The translations under genes and the position numbers were made by a program. This document shows positions 1-10,580 of a DNA stretch of 64,000 bases, piece after piece. Numbering within the stretch: the first letter of the stretch is position 1; the number at the start of each line of letters is the position of its first letter. This DNA is from CAVRZJ01 sp964594125 (GTDB taxonomy: Bacteria; Acidobacteriota; Thermoanaerobaculia; Thermoanaerobaculales; Thermoanaerobaculaceae), in the NCBI GenBank assembly GCA_964594125.1, contig CAZQLL010000013.1, positions 42,678 through 106,677 on the forward strand, written 5' to 3'. The notes beneath the pieces were generated by a model. The model had not been told where the DNA came from. It did no database searches and saw only the letters and a program-made list of their open reading frames with translations.

Positions 1-414
1 CACGTTCTCGCAGCGCACCCGGGCGCCGGCGGCAAGGCCGTGCCGCGCGGCGAATCCGGCGTTGACCTCGAGCACGGCGCGGCTGTCGGCGAGCGCCCGG
101 TAGCTCGGACACGGGTCGCGGCGGCACGGCTGCACCCCGGCGCGGACGTCGACGACCGTGCCCCGCGCGTCGAGCCAGACGAGGTCGAGGGGGATGAAGG
201 TGTCCTTCATCCAGAACGGGTGCCGGTCGTCCTCGGCGAACACGAACAGCATCCCCGCGTCGGCGGCGAGCGAGTCTCTGAACATCAACCCCATGGTCCG
301 CTCCTCCGGGCTGAGGGCGAGCTCCAGGCGGATGCGGGTGCCGTCGGGGGCGGTGCAGGCGGGCGGCGGCGCCGCAGCGGCCGCGAGGAATAGCGTCACG
401 AAGGGCAGGATCAC
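1..414 (-). CDS. DUF192 family exported protein, truncated by window edge
   Basis: The reverse strand encodes a hydrophobic N-terminal signal (VTLFLAAAAAAPP) followed by the DUF192 pattern: LALSPEERTMGLMFRDSL, MLFVFAEDDRHPFWMKDT, PLDLVW, and a C-terminal part with VLEVNAG. The frame is open to base 1, so the last part of the gene lies outside the window. The start is a GTG 4 bases after the pilR stop, so it is probably the last gene of the pil transcript. DUF192 proteins are small exported beta proteins of unknown biochemical role; no function is assigned beyond the family. Confidence 0.85.
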   Translation of the reverse strand, partial: MILPFVTLFLAAAAAPPPACTAPDGTRIRLELALSPEERTMGLMFRDSLAADAGMLFVFAEDDRHPFWMKDTFIPLDLVWLDARGTVVDVRAGVQPCRRDPCPSYRALADSRAVLEVNAGFAARHGLAAGARVRCENV

Positions 415-418
415 GTCG

Positions 419-1774
419 TCACTCCTCCAGGATCAGTTTGTACTTCTCGGCGTGGTAGCGGAAGGCGCGGTACGAGAGCCGGAGCAACTGCGCCGCCCTC
501 TTCTGCACGCCGCCGCAGCGCTCCAGCGCCGCGACCATGAGCTCGCGGCGGATCGCGTCGAGGTGCGCCTCGAGGTCGAGGCCCTCCTCCGGCAGCAGGA
601 CGTCGGGCTCGGCGCGGCGGCGCCGCGCCTCCGACCCCAGGATGCTCGGCGGCAGCGAGCTGGCGGTGATCAGCGGGGTCGGCTCCATCGCCACCGTGCG
701 CTCGACGAAGTTCTCCAGCTCGCGCACGTTGCCGGGCCACGAGTAGCTCTCGAGCAGCGCCATCGCGTCGCGGTGCACCTGCTTGGCGGGCACGCCGAGC
801 CGCTGGCAGGCGCGCACCACGAAGTGGCGCACGAGGTGCGGGATGTCTTCGGCGCGCTCGCGCAGCGGCGGCACGTGCAGGTGGATGACATTGATGCGGT
901 AGTAGAAGTCCTCGCGGAAGCGGCCTTCCTTGACCAGGCGGAGCAGGTCCTGGTTGGTGGCCGCGATGACGCGCGCGTCGACCTCCACCTCGCGGTTGTC
1001 GCCGACGGCGCGGACGCGCCTCTCCTGCAGCGCCCGCAGCAGCTTCACCTGGGTGTTCGGCGCCAGCTCGCCGATCTCGTCGAGAAACAACGTGCCGCCC
1101 TGCGCCTCCTGCATCAGCCCCCGCTTGTCGCGCACGGCCCCGGTGAACGAGCCGCGGACGTGGCCGAACAGCTCGCTCTCGAGCAGCCCCTCGGGGAGCG
1201 CGCCGCAGTTGACCGGCACGAACAGACGCGCCGAGCGCGGCGACGCGGTGTGAATGGCGCGCGCGAGCAGCTCCTTCCCGGTGCCCGACTCGCCGGTGAT
1301 CAGCACGGTGGCGTCGCTGCGCGCGATCTGTGGCACGCGCTCGAGGATCGACCACATCGCGCGCGCCTGCCCGATGAACTGATAGAAGCCGGCGATATCG
1401 CGCTTCTCGGACGGGCGCGCGAGCTGCTTGGCGACGATCAGCTTGAGCTCCTCGACGTCGAACGGCTTGGAGAGGTACTCGACCGCCCCCTCGCGCAGGG
1501 CGGTGAGCGCGTGCGCCGGCGTGGTGTGCGCGGTGACCACGACGAACTGCGTGCGTTCCATCGTCGGCCGGAAGGTGCGCACGAGGTCGAGGCCGTTGCC
1601 GTCGGGCAGGAAGATGTCGCAGATCACGAGATCGAACGGCTCGTGGGTGAGGATCTTCGTTCCTTCGGCGTAGGAGGCGGCAGTCCGTACGTGGTACCCC
1701 TCTCCTTCGAGCACGATGCGCAGCAGCTCGCGGAGGTTCGGCTCGTCGTCGACCGCGAGGATGCGGCCGTTCAC
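419..1774 (-). CDS. pilR: PilR-like sigma54-dependent response regulator
   Basis: 451 aa NtrC-type activator. The receiver domain (residues 1-120) has the acidic patch DDE, a phosphorylatable Asp in ICDIFLPDG and a Lys in LSKPFD. The AAA+ domain has Walker A GESGTGKE, the sigma54-contact loop in the PilR form GSFTGA, and Walker B GGTLFLDE. The C-terminal helix-turn-helix ends SYRAFRYHAEKYKL, typical of PilR. The ATG overlaps the stop of pilS (ATGA), so the two are coupled. Known role of the family: activation of pilin transcription with sigma54. No pilA gene lies in this window, so its targets are elsewhere or are other pilus genes. Confidence 0.93.
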   Translation of the reverse strand: MNGRILAVDDEPNLRELLRIVLEGEGYHVRTAASYAEGTKILTHEPFDLVICDIFLPDGNGLDLVRTFRPTMERTQFVVVTAHTTPAHALTALREGAVEYLSKPFDVEELKLIVAKQLARPSEKRDIAGFYQFIGQARAMWSILERVPQIARSDATVLITGESGTGKELLARAIHTASPRSARLFVPVNCGALPEGLLESELFGHVRGSFTGAVRDKRGLMQEAQGGTLFLDEIGELAPNTQVKLLRALQERRVRAVGDNREVEVDARVIAATNQDLLRLVKEGRFREDFYYRINVIHLHVPPLRERAEDIPHLVRHFVVRACQRLGVPAKQVHRDAMALLESYSWPGNVRELENFVERTVAMEPTPLITASSLPPSILGSEARRRRAEPDVLLPEEGLDLEAHLDAIRRELMVAALERCGGVQKRAAQLLRLSYRAFRYHAEKYKLILEE

Positions 1775-3450
1775 GCGCGCTCCATCGGCAGCGAGACGGT
1801 GAACGTTGTCCCCATTCCCGGAGTGCTCTCGACGCCGATGTCGCCGCCGTGCTCGCTGATCACCGAGTACACGATCGCCAGGCCGATGCCGGTGCCGCCG
1901 CGGCGGAACGCCTTGAACGGCTGGAAGATCTCCTGTAGCTGCCTGGGTTCCATTCCGACCCCGTCGTCGCTCCAGCGGATCACGTAGGATCCGCCTTCGC
2001 AGCGCGCCTCCACCCGCATCGTACCACCCGCAGGCATCGCCTGGACGGCGTTGCGCGCGAGGTTGAAGAACGCCTGGCGGAGCTGCTGCTCGTCGGCGAG
2101 GAGCTCGCCGGAGTGCGGCTCGATGCGCTGCTCGATGCGGTGCGCGCCGGTGAGCTCGGCCGAGTTGGCGAACAACGTCAGCGTCTCCTCGAGCGTGAGC
2201 GCAACGTTGCAGGGTTTTCTCGCGAGCTCGGGAGGCCGCGCGAACCCGAGGAAGTTCTCGATGATCCCGGAGAGGCGGTGCGATTCCTCGACGATGATGT
2301 GCAGCAGCTTGCGCTCGGTCTGGCCGAGCGCCGGCGTCCTGGCCAACACCTGGGCCGAGCCCGAGATCGAGGCGAGCGGGTTGCGGATCTCGTGGGCGAT
2401 CGCCGCCGCCATCTCGCCGGCGGTCGCCAGGCGATCGCGCAGGCGCTCGCGCCGGGCCGCCTCACGCGCCTCGGTGAGGTCGCGGAAGTGCACGACGAGC
2501 CCGAGCGGCGAGCCGTCGGCGCCCCGCATCGCCGAGATCGTGCAGCCGACCGGCGCCTCGACACGCTCCAGGACGCCCTCGACGCGCAGCGGCGCTCCGG
2601 CCCCGGCGCCGGCGAGGACGTCCTCCCACCGCACCCCGGAGAGGCGCAACAGCTCGCCGACCGGCACGCCGGCGAGGGGGCCGGGGCGGCCGAGCAGCCG
2701 CTCCGCGACCGGGTTCGCGAGCACGACGCGGCCGTCCGCGTCGGTGGCGAGCACGCCGGAGTCGACCGAGCGCAGGACGTCGGCCGACAGCGCGAACATG
2801 CGGGCGGTGGCCTCGCGCTCGCCGCGCAGGCGCGACTCGGCGCGCTGCAGCGAATGAGTGAGGTAGGAAGTGAGGAGCGCCACCAGCGCGAACCCGGAGC
2901 CGGTGACCACGAGCTGGAACGCGAGCGTCGAGGGGCCGAAGCGCGGGTACGGGCCGAGGAACGCGGGAGGGTGGAGCACCCCGAACGCCATCAGCTCCGC
3001 CATCGTGGCGTAGACCACGAACGCGCCGCCCGCCGTGGTGAGCGCGCCGCGCAGCCCGTACATCAGGGCGGCGATGCCGACGGTGAGCAGCAGCAGAAAC
3101 GGGAACGGCGACCACAGCCCTCCGGTGAGGTAGACGAGAATGGTGATGATCGCGATGTCGCCTGCGAGCTGCAGCGCGCCATGGGTGCCCGGCGGGACGC
3201 GCAGCACCCAGAGGACGATCCACGCCAGCGACAGCACATAGGCGAGGCCGGCGACCTGCACCAGCGGCGTGATCGGGAGCAGCTCCTCGGTGACGCTCTG
3301 GACGAGCAGCGCGCCGACCAGCAGAGCCGACACGGCGACCAGCCGCAGGCCGACCAGCCACCTGGCGACAAGCGCGGTCGGGAAAGCGCCGAGCTCGGAG
3401 CCGTCCCGCTCCCAGACCTCCGGCGCGGCCGTCTCTCGCCGGACCTTCAT
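1771..3450 (-). CDS. pilS: PilS-like membrane sensor histidine kinase
   Basis: 559 aa. The N-terminal 200 residues hold about six hydrophobic segments (for example LRLVAVSALLVGALLV and LAYVLSLAWIVLWVL), as in PilS. A PAS domain follows (VLRSVDSGVLATDADGRVV), then HisKA with the phosphoacceptor His in AIAHEIRNPLASI, and an ATPase domain with N box NLARNAVQAM, DDGVGM, and GGTGIGLAIVYS. The start chosen is the ATG at 3450; the upstream part of the open frame overlaps pilC out of frame. It is coupled to pilR. PilS family members control pilin expression and can sense the membrane pilin pool; the signal here is unknown. Confidence 0.92.
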   Translation of the reverse strand: MKVRRETAAPEVWERDGSELGAFPTALVARWLVGLRLVAVSALLVGALLVQSVTEELLPITPLVQVAGLAYVLSLAWIVLWVLRVPPGTHGALQLAGDIAIITILVYLTGGLWSPFPFLLLLTVGIAALMYGLRGALTTAGGAFVVYATMAELMAFGVLHPPAFLGPYPRFGPSTLAFQLVVTGSGFALVALLTSYLTHSLQRAESRLRGEREATARMFALSADVLRSVDSGVLATDADGRVVLANPVAERLLGRPGPLAGVPVGELLRLSGVRWEDVLAGAGAGAPLRVEGVLERVEAPVGCTISAMRGADGSPLGLVVHFRDLTEAREAARRERLRDRLATAGEMAAAIAHEIRNPLASISGSAQVLARTPALGQTERKLLHIIVEESHRLSGIIENFLGFARPPELARKPCNVALTLEETLTLFANSAELTGAHRIEQRIEPHSGELLADEQQLRQAFFNLARNAVQAMPAGGTMRVEARCEGGSYVIRWSDDGVGMEPRQLQEIFQPFKAFRRGGTGIGLAIVYSVISEHGGDIGVESTPGMGTTFTVSLPMERA

Positions 3451-3533
3451 GGCCGTCTCACGCTGCGAGCCCGCGGTGGGGTACGCAGGCTCTCGTAGCT
3501 GTCTCTCCCGTGAGCTTCGCGCCGGCGCGAGGC

Positions 3534-4736
3534 TCAGCCGATCTTGGAGATCAGGTCGAACATCGGCAGGTACATCGAGATCACGATGCCGCCGATGACC
3601 ACGCCGAGGAAGAAGATCATCACCGGCTCGATCAGCTTCATCAGGCCGGCCACCGCGAGGTCGACCTCCTCCTCGTAGAACTCCGCGATCTTGGCCAGCA
3701 TCGTGTCCATCGCGCCGGTGGTCTCGCCGACCGAGATCATCTGCACCACCATCGGAGGGAACTGCTCGGTGGCCTTGAGCGGCTCGGCCACCGTCTTGCC
3801 CTCCTCGACGGCCTTGCGGACCTGCAGGATCGCCTGCTCGATCACGGCGTTGCCGGAGGTGCGCGCGGTGATGTCGAGCGCCTCGAGCACGGGCACGCCC
3901 GCCGACAGCAGCGTGCCGAGCGTGCGGCAGAAGCGGGCGACCGCGATCTTGCGCAGGATGAGCCCGATGATCGGCGACCTCAGCATCAGCCTGTCGATCG
4001 TCATCTTGCCGTTCTCGGTCTGGTAGTACTGGCGAACGAAGAACGCGGCGGCGACGACGGCGGCGATGATCGCCCACCAGAACCGGCCGATGAAGCGCGA
4101 CAGCGCCACGACGATGCGCGTCGGCAGCGGCAGCTCGGCGCCCAGCGAGATGAACAGCGTCGCGAACACCGGGATGACCTTCCACAGGATGATGTACACG
4201 ACCAGGATGGCGATGGCGATGACGGCGGCAGGGTAGATGAGCGCCGACTTCACCTGCGCCTTCAGGCGCGCCGCCTTCTCGATGTAGGTCGCGAGGCGCT
4301 GCAGCACCGTGTCGAGGATGCCTCCCGCCTCGCCGGCCGCCACCATGTTGACGTACAGCTCGGAGAACGCCTGTGGGTGCTTCTTGAGGGCGTTGGCGAG
4401 CGACGATCCCGCCTCGACGTCCTCGCGGACCGTGAGGATGACCCGCTGGAACGCCTTGTTCTCCTGCTGCTCGCCGAGGATCTGGAGGCACTGGACGAGC
4501 GGCAGGCCGGCGTCGATCATCACCGAGAACTGGCGGGTGAACACCGCCAGCGACTTCTCGTTGATGCCGCGGCGCAGCTTGGGCAGGGCGATCTCCTTGC
4601 CCTTCTCCTTGACGGCGATGGGAACGATCTGCTGGCGGCGGAGGACGGCGAACACGGCCTCCTTGTTGTCCGCCACGAGGACGCCGCTCTGCGCGCGGCC
4701 GCCGCGGTCACGTCCCTTCCATTCGAAGCTGGCCAT
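3534..4736 (-). CDS. pilC: PilC inner-membrane platform protein of the type IV pilus
   Basis: 400 aa, usual for PilC/GspF. Two GspF domains are visible: the first around FTRQFSVMIDAGLPLVQCL, the second around FCRTLGTLLSAGVPVLEAL, each followed by hydrophobic segments (AVIAIAILVVYIILWKVI, and IFFLGVVIGGIVISMYLPMF at the end). It forms the inner-membrane core that the PilB and PilT ATPases act on. It lies 4 bases downstream of pilT on the same strand, so it is cotranscribed with the motors. A second GspF protein at 13770-14975 is only distantly similar, which suggests two separate machines. Confidence 0.95.
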   Translation of the reverse strand: MASFEWKGRDRGGRAQSGVLVADNKEAVFAVLRRQQIVPIAVKEKGKEIALPKLRRGINEKSLAVFTRQFSVMIDAGLPLVQCLQILGEQQENKAFQRVILTVREDVEAGSSLANALKKHPQAFSELYVNMVAAGEAGGILDTVLQRLATYIEKAARLKAQVKSALIYPAAVIAIAILVVYIILWKVIPVFATLFISLGAELPLPTRIVVALSRFIGRFWWAIIAAVVAAAFFVRQYYQTENGKMTIDRLMLRSPIIGLILRKIAVARFCRTLGTLLSAGVPVLEALDITARTSGNAVIEQAILQVRKAVEEGKTVAEPLKATEQFPPMVVQMISVGETTGAMDTMLAKIAEFYEEEVDLAVAGLMKLIEPVMIFFLGVVIGGIVISMYLPMFDLISKIG

Positions 4737-4740
4737 GGTC

Positions 4741-5856
4741 TCAAACCCTCCCCGGTACGCGCGGCGCCGCCGTCGGCTGCACGACCCCGGTGCCGCGGTT
4801 GATCATGTCCTGCAGCTCCTCGGGGCTCGATGAGTAGGACAGCGCCTCCTGCAGCGAGATGAGGCGCCGCTGGTAGAGCGTGGCGAGCGACTGGTTGAAC
4901 GTCTGCATGCCGTGCTTGAGCTGGCCGGTCTGCATGGTCGAGTAGATCTGGTGCACCTTGTCCTCGCGGATCAGGTTGCGCACGGCGGCGTTGGGGACGA
5001 GCACCTCGCACGCGAGCACCCGTCCCTTGCCGCCGGCGCGGGGGAGCAGGGTCTGGCAGATGATCCCCTCCAGCACGAACGAGAGCTGGGCGCGCACCTG
5101 CGCCTGCTGGTGCTCGGGGAAGACGTCGATGATGCGGTTGATCGTCTGCGGCGCCGAGTTGGTGTGCAGGGTGGCGAACGTCAGGTGGCCGGTCTCGGCG
5201 ATCCGCAGCGCCGACTCGATCGTCTCCAGGTCGCGCATCTCGCCGATCAGCACCACGTCGGGGTCCTCGCGCAGGACGGAGCGGAGCGCATTGGGGTAGG
5301 AGAGCGTGTCGGAGTGCAGCTCGCGCTGGTTGATCGTCGCCTTCTTGTGCGTGTGCAGGTACTCGATGGGGTCCTCGATGGTGACGATGTGAACCGGCTT
5401 CTCGGAGTTGACCTTGTCGAGCATGGCGGCCAGCGACGTGCTCTTGCCCGAGCCGGTAGGGCCGGTCACGAGCACCAGGCCGCGCGGCTTCTCGCACAGC
5501 GACTCGACGATCGGAGGCAGCCCGAGCTCCTTGAAGCCCAGGATTTCATACGGGATGCGGCGGAACGCGGCGGCCACCGCCCCGCGCTGGAAGAACACGT
5601 TGGCGCGGAAGCGGGCGAGCCCCTTGATGCCGAAGGAGAGGTCGAGCTCGAGCGTCTCCTCGAGCCGGTGCTTCTGGGCGTCGGTGAGCACCGAGTAGGC
5701 GAGGCGCTTGGTCTCGGGCGCCGTCAGCGCGGGCAGCGGCAGGCGCTCGAGGGCGCCGTCGACGCGGATCACCGGCGGCGTGTTCGTGGTGATGTGGAGG
5801 TCGGTGGCGCCGCGGTCGACCGTGATCTTCAGCAGCTCGTGCAACGTCACCGCCAT
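4741..5856 (-). CDS. pilT: PilT retraction ATPase
   Basis: 371 aa, matching PilT length. Walker A is GPTGSGKST, the Walker B region is DVVLIGEMRDLETI, the His box is GHLTFATLHTNSA, and the C-terminal PilT signature AVRNLIREDK is present with the QIYSTMQTG motif after it. The signature separates it from PilB. It is a cytoplasmic hexameric ATPase that powers pilus retraction and twitching motility. The 115-base gap to pilB (5857-5971) holds no gene. Confidence 0.97.
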   Translation of the reverse strand: MAVTLHELLKITVDRGATDLHITTNTPPVIRVDGALERLPLPALTAPETKRLAYSVLTDAQKHRLEETLELDLSFGIKGLARFRANVFFQRGAVAAAFRRIPYEILGFKELGLPPIVESLCEKPRGLVLVTGPTGSGKSTSLAAMLDKVNSEKPVHIVTIEDPIEYLHTHKKATINQRELHSDTLSYPNALRSVLREDPDVVLIGEMRDLETIESALRIAETGHLTFATLHTNSAPQTINRIIDVFPEHQQAQVRAQLSFVLEGIICQTLLPRAGGKGRVLACEVLVPNAAVRNLIREDKVHQIYSTMQTGQLKHGMQTFNQSLATLYQRRLISLQEALSYSSSPEELQDMINRGTGVVQPTAAPRVPGRV

Positions 5857-5971
5857 GATGCCCCCCTCGGACGCCCGGCAGCCGGCGTCCAGCGGTCGGT
5901 GGCCAGCGCTCCCGCCCGCCCCCCGGGCTCCGCCGGCCGCCGATCACGGGCGACTGACCGTGCCTCTCTGC

Positions 5972-7667
<1,696 letters not shown>

Positions 7668-7687
<20 letters not shown>

Positions 7688-8468
7688 CCGGGCCTGTGCC
7701 GCCTCCTGATCCGCGTGACGATTCTACCACCCCCGCCCACGGCCGCTCGACCTTCGTCAGGCTAGCGACGAGCGAGCCGAACGGCAACTCGGAGGAGATC
7801 CGGAGCAGGGTGTGCGGCGGCTCCGCGGTGACCCAGATCACGCTCTTCCCCTTCGACGCGAACAGGCCGCCCTCCTGGAAGCGGGGCTCGACGACGAAGG
7901 CCTCGACCTTCCCGATCTCCGTGGAGACCCGGCGGCGCTCGAGCACGGCGATCTGCATCGGGTACACCCTGTTGCCGGACTGCACAGTGATGGAGAACGT
8001 CCTGCCGACCTCGAGCGGCAGCGTGCGGATGTAGAAGATGGCGCCCAGCGTGTCCATCACCGGCGCCGGGGTGACGAGGGGGTCGCGCTCGCGGCCGTTC
8101 TTCCAGCGCCGCGCGGTCCCCGCGACCGGGTCGAACTCGACCCGCTCCTGGAGCGTGCGCTTTCCCTCGCGGTTGTCCTGTGTCGACAGCACCGCGGTCA
8201 TGCGCGCCGGGTCGATGCGCGTTTCGAAGCGGTCGTCGATCTCGATGATCTTCGACACGAACGCCGACGACCTCGCGCGCATCGCAATGCGGTATGTCGG
8301 GTCGCCGGCGGGTTGGTGGGCCTCGATCACCATGGTGCCGCCGGTGATGCCGAGCCAGCTCATCTCCAGGGTGATCCGCTCGCCCTGCAGCATCCACGCG
8401 GGCATCTCCGCCGCCGCCGCTGCCGCCGCCGCCACCGCCGCGATCACTGCGATCCCCAGCAGTCTCAT
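7668..8468 (-). CDS. DUF3108 domain exported protein
   Basis: 266 aa with a short signal peptide of unusually pure alanine (AAVAAAAAAAAE). The mature part resembles DUF3108 proteins: beta-rich, with ITLEMSWLGITGGTMVIEA, a central MDTLGAIFYIRTLPLEVGRTFSI and VEAFVVEPRF. The fold is predicted to be an outer-membrane-associated or periplasmic barrel-like protein; the function of the family is unknown. It sits between the lipid A/heptose genes and pilB and overlaps pilB, so it is probably cotranscribed with the envelope genes. Confidence 0.8.
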
Positions 8469-8492
8469 CGTGTCCTCCCGCCGCCCGCCGCG

Positions 8493-9488
8493 TCATCCGA
8501 GCAACGCAGCGAGGGCCGTCTCGACTTCCCCGACCGACACCTCGCCGGCACGCGCCGTCCGGGCGCGCCCGCGGCTTGCGTCGCCGGCGGCGCCCGTCAC
8601 GGTGTGTACGCGCGCGCCGCGCGGGCCGTTGCGCCACGGGTCGCTGCTCAGGAAGATCGCCAGCGTCGGGGTGCCGAGCGAGGCCGCCAGGTGCACCGGC
8701 CCGGTGTCGCCGCCCACTGCGGCCGCCGAGCCCGCAAGGAGGTGCGCGAGCTCGGGGATGGTCGTGGGCGGCGAAACCTCGGCGGCGCCGCGGGAGGCGG
8801 CGACCACCTCGCGGGCGAGCGGCTCCTCACCGGGCCCGACCACCACCAGCGGCCGCCGGCCGGAGGCCGCGAGACGCTGCGCGAGCTCGCCGAAGCGCCG
8901 GGCCGGCCAGCATTTCCCACGCCGCCCGGCGGCCGGCAGCAGCGCCACGGTCGCCTCGTCGCGCGCCCCGCCGCCGCCCCCCCCGAGGAGGAACCGCCCG
9001 TCGGGCAACGCGCCGCACTCCGCCCGCACCCCGAGCGGCGCGAGCAGCGCGAGGTTCGCGTCGACGACGTGGCGCCGTTCCGGGTCCGGCGCGACCGTTT
9101 CGGTGTAGAACGCCCCCGCGACGCGCTCGCGCCGGTGACTGCCCGCGAAGCCGATGCGGCGCGGCACGCCGGCCAGCGCCGGCCAGAGCGCCGACTTCAC
9201 CAGCCCCTGAGCGTCGATCGCGACATCGGCGGCGAAGGCGGCGATCGCCTCGCGGGCTGCGCGGACGGCGGCGCGGGTGGATCGCGCCAGCGGCGCCCGC
9301 CGCCACCGGCGGGTCGCGACGGGTATCGCCGCCGCGACCCCGGGGTGAGGCGCGACCAGCGGCAGGAACGGCTCCTCCACCACCCACGCGACCGCCGTCG
9401 GCGCCGCCGCGCGCCGCAACGCCGCCGCCAGCGGCCACGCGTGCACGATGTCGCCGAACGCCGAAAGCCTGGTGATCAGCACCCGCAC
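8493..9488 (-). CDS. Lipopolysaccharide heptosyltransferase-like glycosyltransferase (GT9)
   Basis: 331 aa. It begins MRVLITRLSAFGDIVHAWPL, the ADP-heptose LPS heptosyltransferase I (WaaC/RfaC) N-terminus, and contains IDAQGLVKSALW, RIGFAGSHRRE, and the nucleotide-sugar region GGDTGPVHLAASLGTPTLAIF with a nearby DPWRNGPRG. GT9 enzymes add heptose to the Kdo of the inner core on the cytoplasmic face. Neighbours lpxK and waaA support an inner-core role. Choice between heptosyltransferase I and II cannot be settled by eye, although the N-terminus favours I. Confidence 0.88.
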   Translation of the reverse strand: MRVLITRLSAFGDIVHAWPLAAALRRAAAPTAVAWVVEEPFLPLVAPHPGVAAAIPVATRRWRRAPLARSTRAAVRAAREAIAAFAADVAIDAQGLVKSALWPALAGVPRRIGFAGSHRRERVAGAFYTETVAPDPERRHVVDANLALLAPLGVRAECGALPDGRFLLGGGGGGARDEATVALLPAAGRRGKCWPARRFGELAQRLAASGRRPLVVVGPGEEPLAREVVAASRGAAEVSPPTTIPELAHLLAGSAAAVGGDTGPVHLAASLGTPTLAIFLSSDPWRNGPRGARVHTVTGAAGDASRGRARTARAGEVSVGEVETALAALLG

Positions 9489-9539
9489 GCGCGGAGTGTA
9501 GCGGGGAACCAGGCACCCGGTGCGTGCCGGCCCGCCACC

Positions 9540-10580
9540 CTACGTGATGCGGGCCACTACCGCGAGCAGCAGCTCCTCCAGGGCGCCGTGCGGCGGCTCG
9601 AGCTCGACGGCGAGCCAGGCGATGCGCGCGAGGTCGGCGGGCGGGAGCTTGACGGCGTCCTTGCCGGTGGCGATCGGGAGGGCGCCGAGGGCGGCGGCGC
9701 GGGCGAGGAGGGAGTCGAGCTCTGCGCGGGTGGGCGCGTGGTGGTCGGGGAACGAGTACGCCTCGGTGTACTCGGCGCCCAGCGCTCCGACGGCGGCGAA
9801 GAAGCGCTCTGGCGCGGCGATCGCGGCGAACGGCAGCACCCGGCGGCCGCGCAGCCACTCGACGGGGTGGCGCTCGCCGCCGAGCGCCACCTCCGTCGGG
9901 AGCAGGCGCAGCGCGACCAGAGGCAGCCCGGGGGCGTGGGCGGAGAGCAGCGGCAGCGCCGCGGCGACGGCGTCGCGATCGGCATTGACCGCCACGGCGA
10001 GGTCGGCGCGCGCGAGCGCGCCGGGACGCTCGCGTCGCGGTCGGTGCGCGCACAGTGGGTCCGTCGCGTCGAGGACGACGACGTCGAGGTCGCGGGCGAG
10101 GCGCCAGTGCTGGAACGCGTCGTCGAGCACGAGGACGCCGGCGCCGGCCGCGCGCACGGCGGCGGCGGCGCCGCGCACGCGGTCGGCGTCGACCACGATC
10201 GGCACGTCCGGGAGCAGGCGCGTGAGCAGCGCCGGCTCGTCGCCGATCTCGTCCCACGCCGGCGGCGGCGCGCCGGGGGCGACCAGGCGCGGTCGCGAAT
10301 CGCGCCGGCGGTAGCCGCGGGTGAGGATCGCCGGCCGCGTTCCATGCCCGGCGAGGAAGCGTGCGATCGCCGCGACCAGCGGCGTCTTGCCGGTGCCGCC
10401 CATGGCGAGGTTGCCGACCGAGACCACCGGCACCGCCGCCCGGTGCGTCCGCAAGATCCCGCTCGCGTACAACCCCCGCGCCACCGCATTGACCCACTCC
10501 ACGGCCCGATTCGCCCGCAAGAGGAGCGGCTTTCCGCCATCTCGGGCCACGGGCCACGGGCCGCGGGCCGCGCCTGTCAT
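9540..10580 (-). CDS. lpxK: Tetraacyldisaccharide 4'-kinase with repeat-derived N-terminus
   Basis: 346 aa. The P-loop VVSVGNLAMGGTGKTPLV, the ILTRGYRR motif, DEPALLTR and VLVLDDAFQHWRLARDLDVVVLDA are diagnostic of LpxK, which phosphorylates the 4' position of the lipid A precursor at the inner membrane. The ATG overlaps the waaA stop (ATGA), so this start is well supported; translation from it reads through a copy of the heptad palindrome, giving ARGPWPVARD at residues 5-14 before normal LpxK sequence. The repeat therefore appears to be part of the protein. Catalytic motifs are intact. Confidence 0.94.
   Translation of the reverse strand: MTGAARGPWPVARDGGKPLLLRANRAVEWVNAVARGLYASGILRTHRAAVPVVSVGNLAMGGTGKTPLVAAIARFLAGHGTRPAILTRGYRRRDSRPRLVAPGAPPPAWDEIGDEPALLTRLLPDVPIVVDADRVRGAAAAVRAAGAGVLVLDDAFQHWRLARDLDVVVLDATDPLCAHRPRRERPGALARADLAVAVNADRDAVAAALPLLSAHAPGLPLVALRLLPTEVALGGERHPVEWLRGRRVLPFAAIAAPERFFAAVGALGAEYTEAYSFPDHHAPTRAELDSLLARAAALGALPIATGKDAVKLPPADLARIAWLAVELEPPHGALEELLLAVVARIT
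10543..10572. repeat. Heptad palindromic element, copy 1 (single arm)
   Basis: Four and a half tandem units of the CCACGGG/CCGCGGG type on the plus strand. Only one arm is clear; the opposite arm seen in other copies is missing or decayed. It lies inside lpxK just after the start codon and is translated in frame. Confidence 0.75.

Noticed and set aside
158..1987. 609-codon plus-strand open frame over pilR/pilS
   Set aside because: Antisense to two convincing genes; composition is the mirror of high-GC third-position coding on the other strand and no domain is visible. The same holds for 5708-7765, 7812-10769, 51479-53098 and similar long frames.
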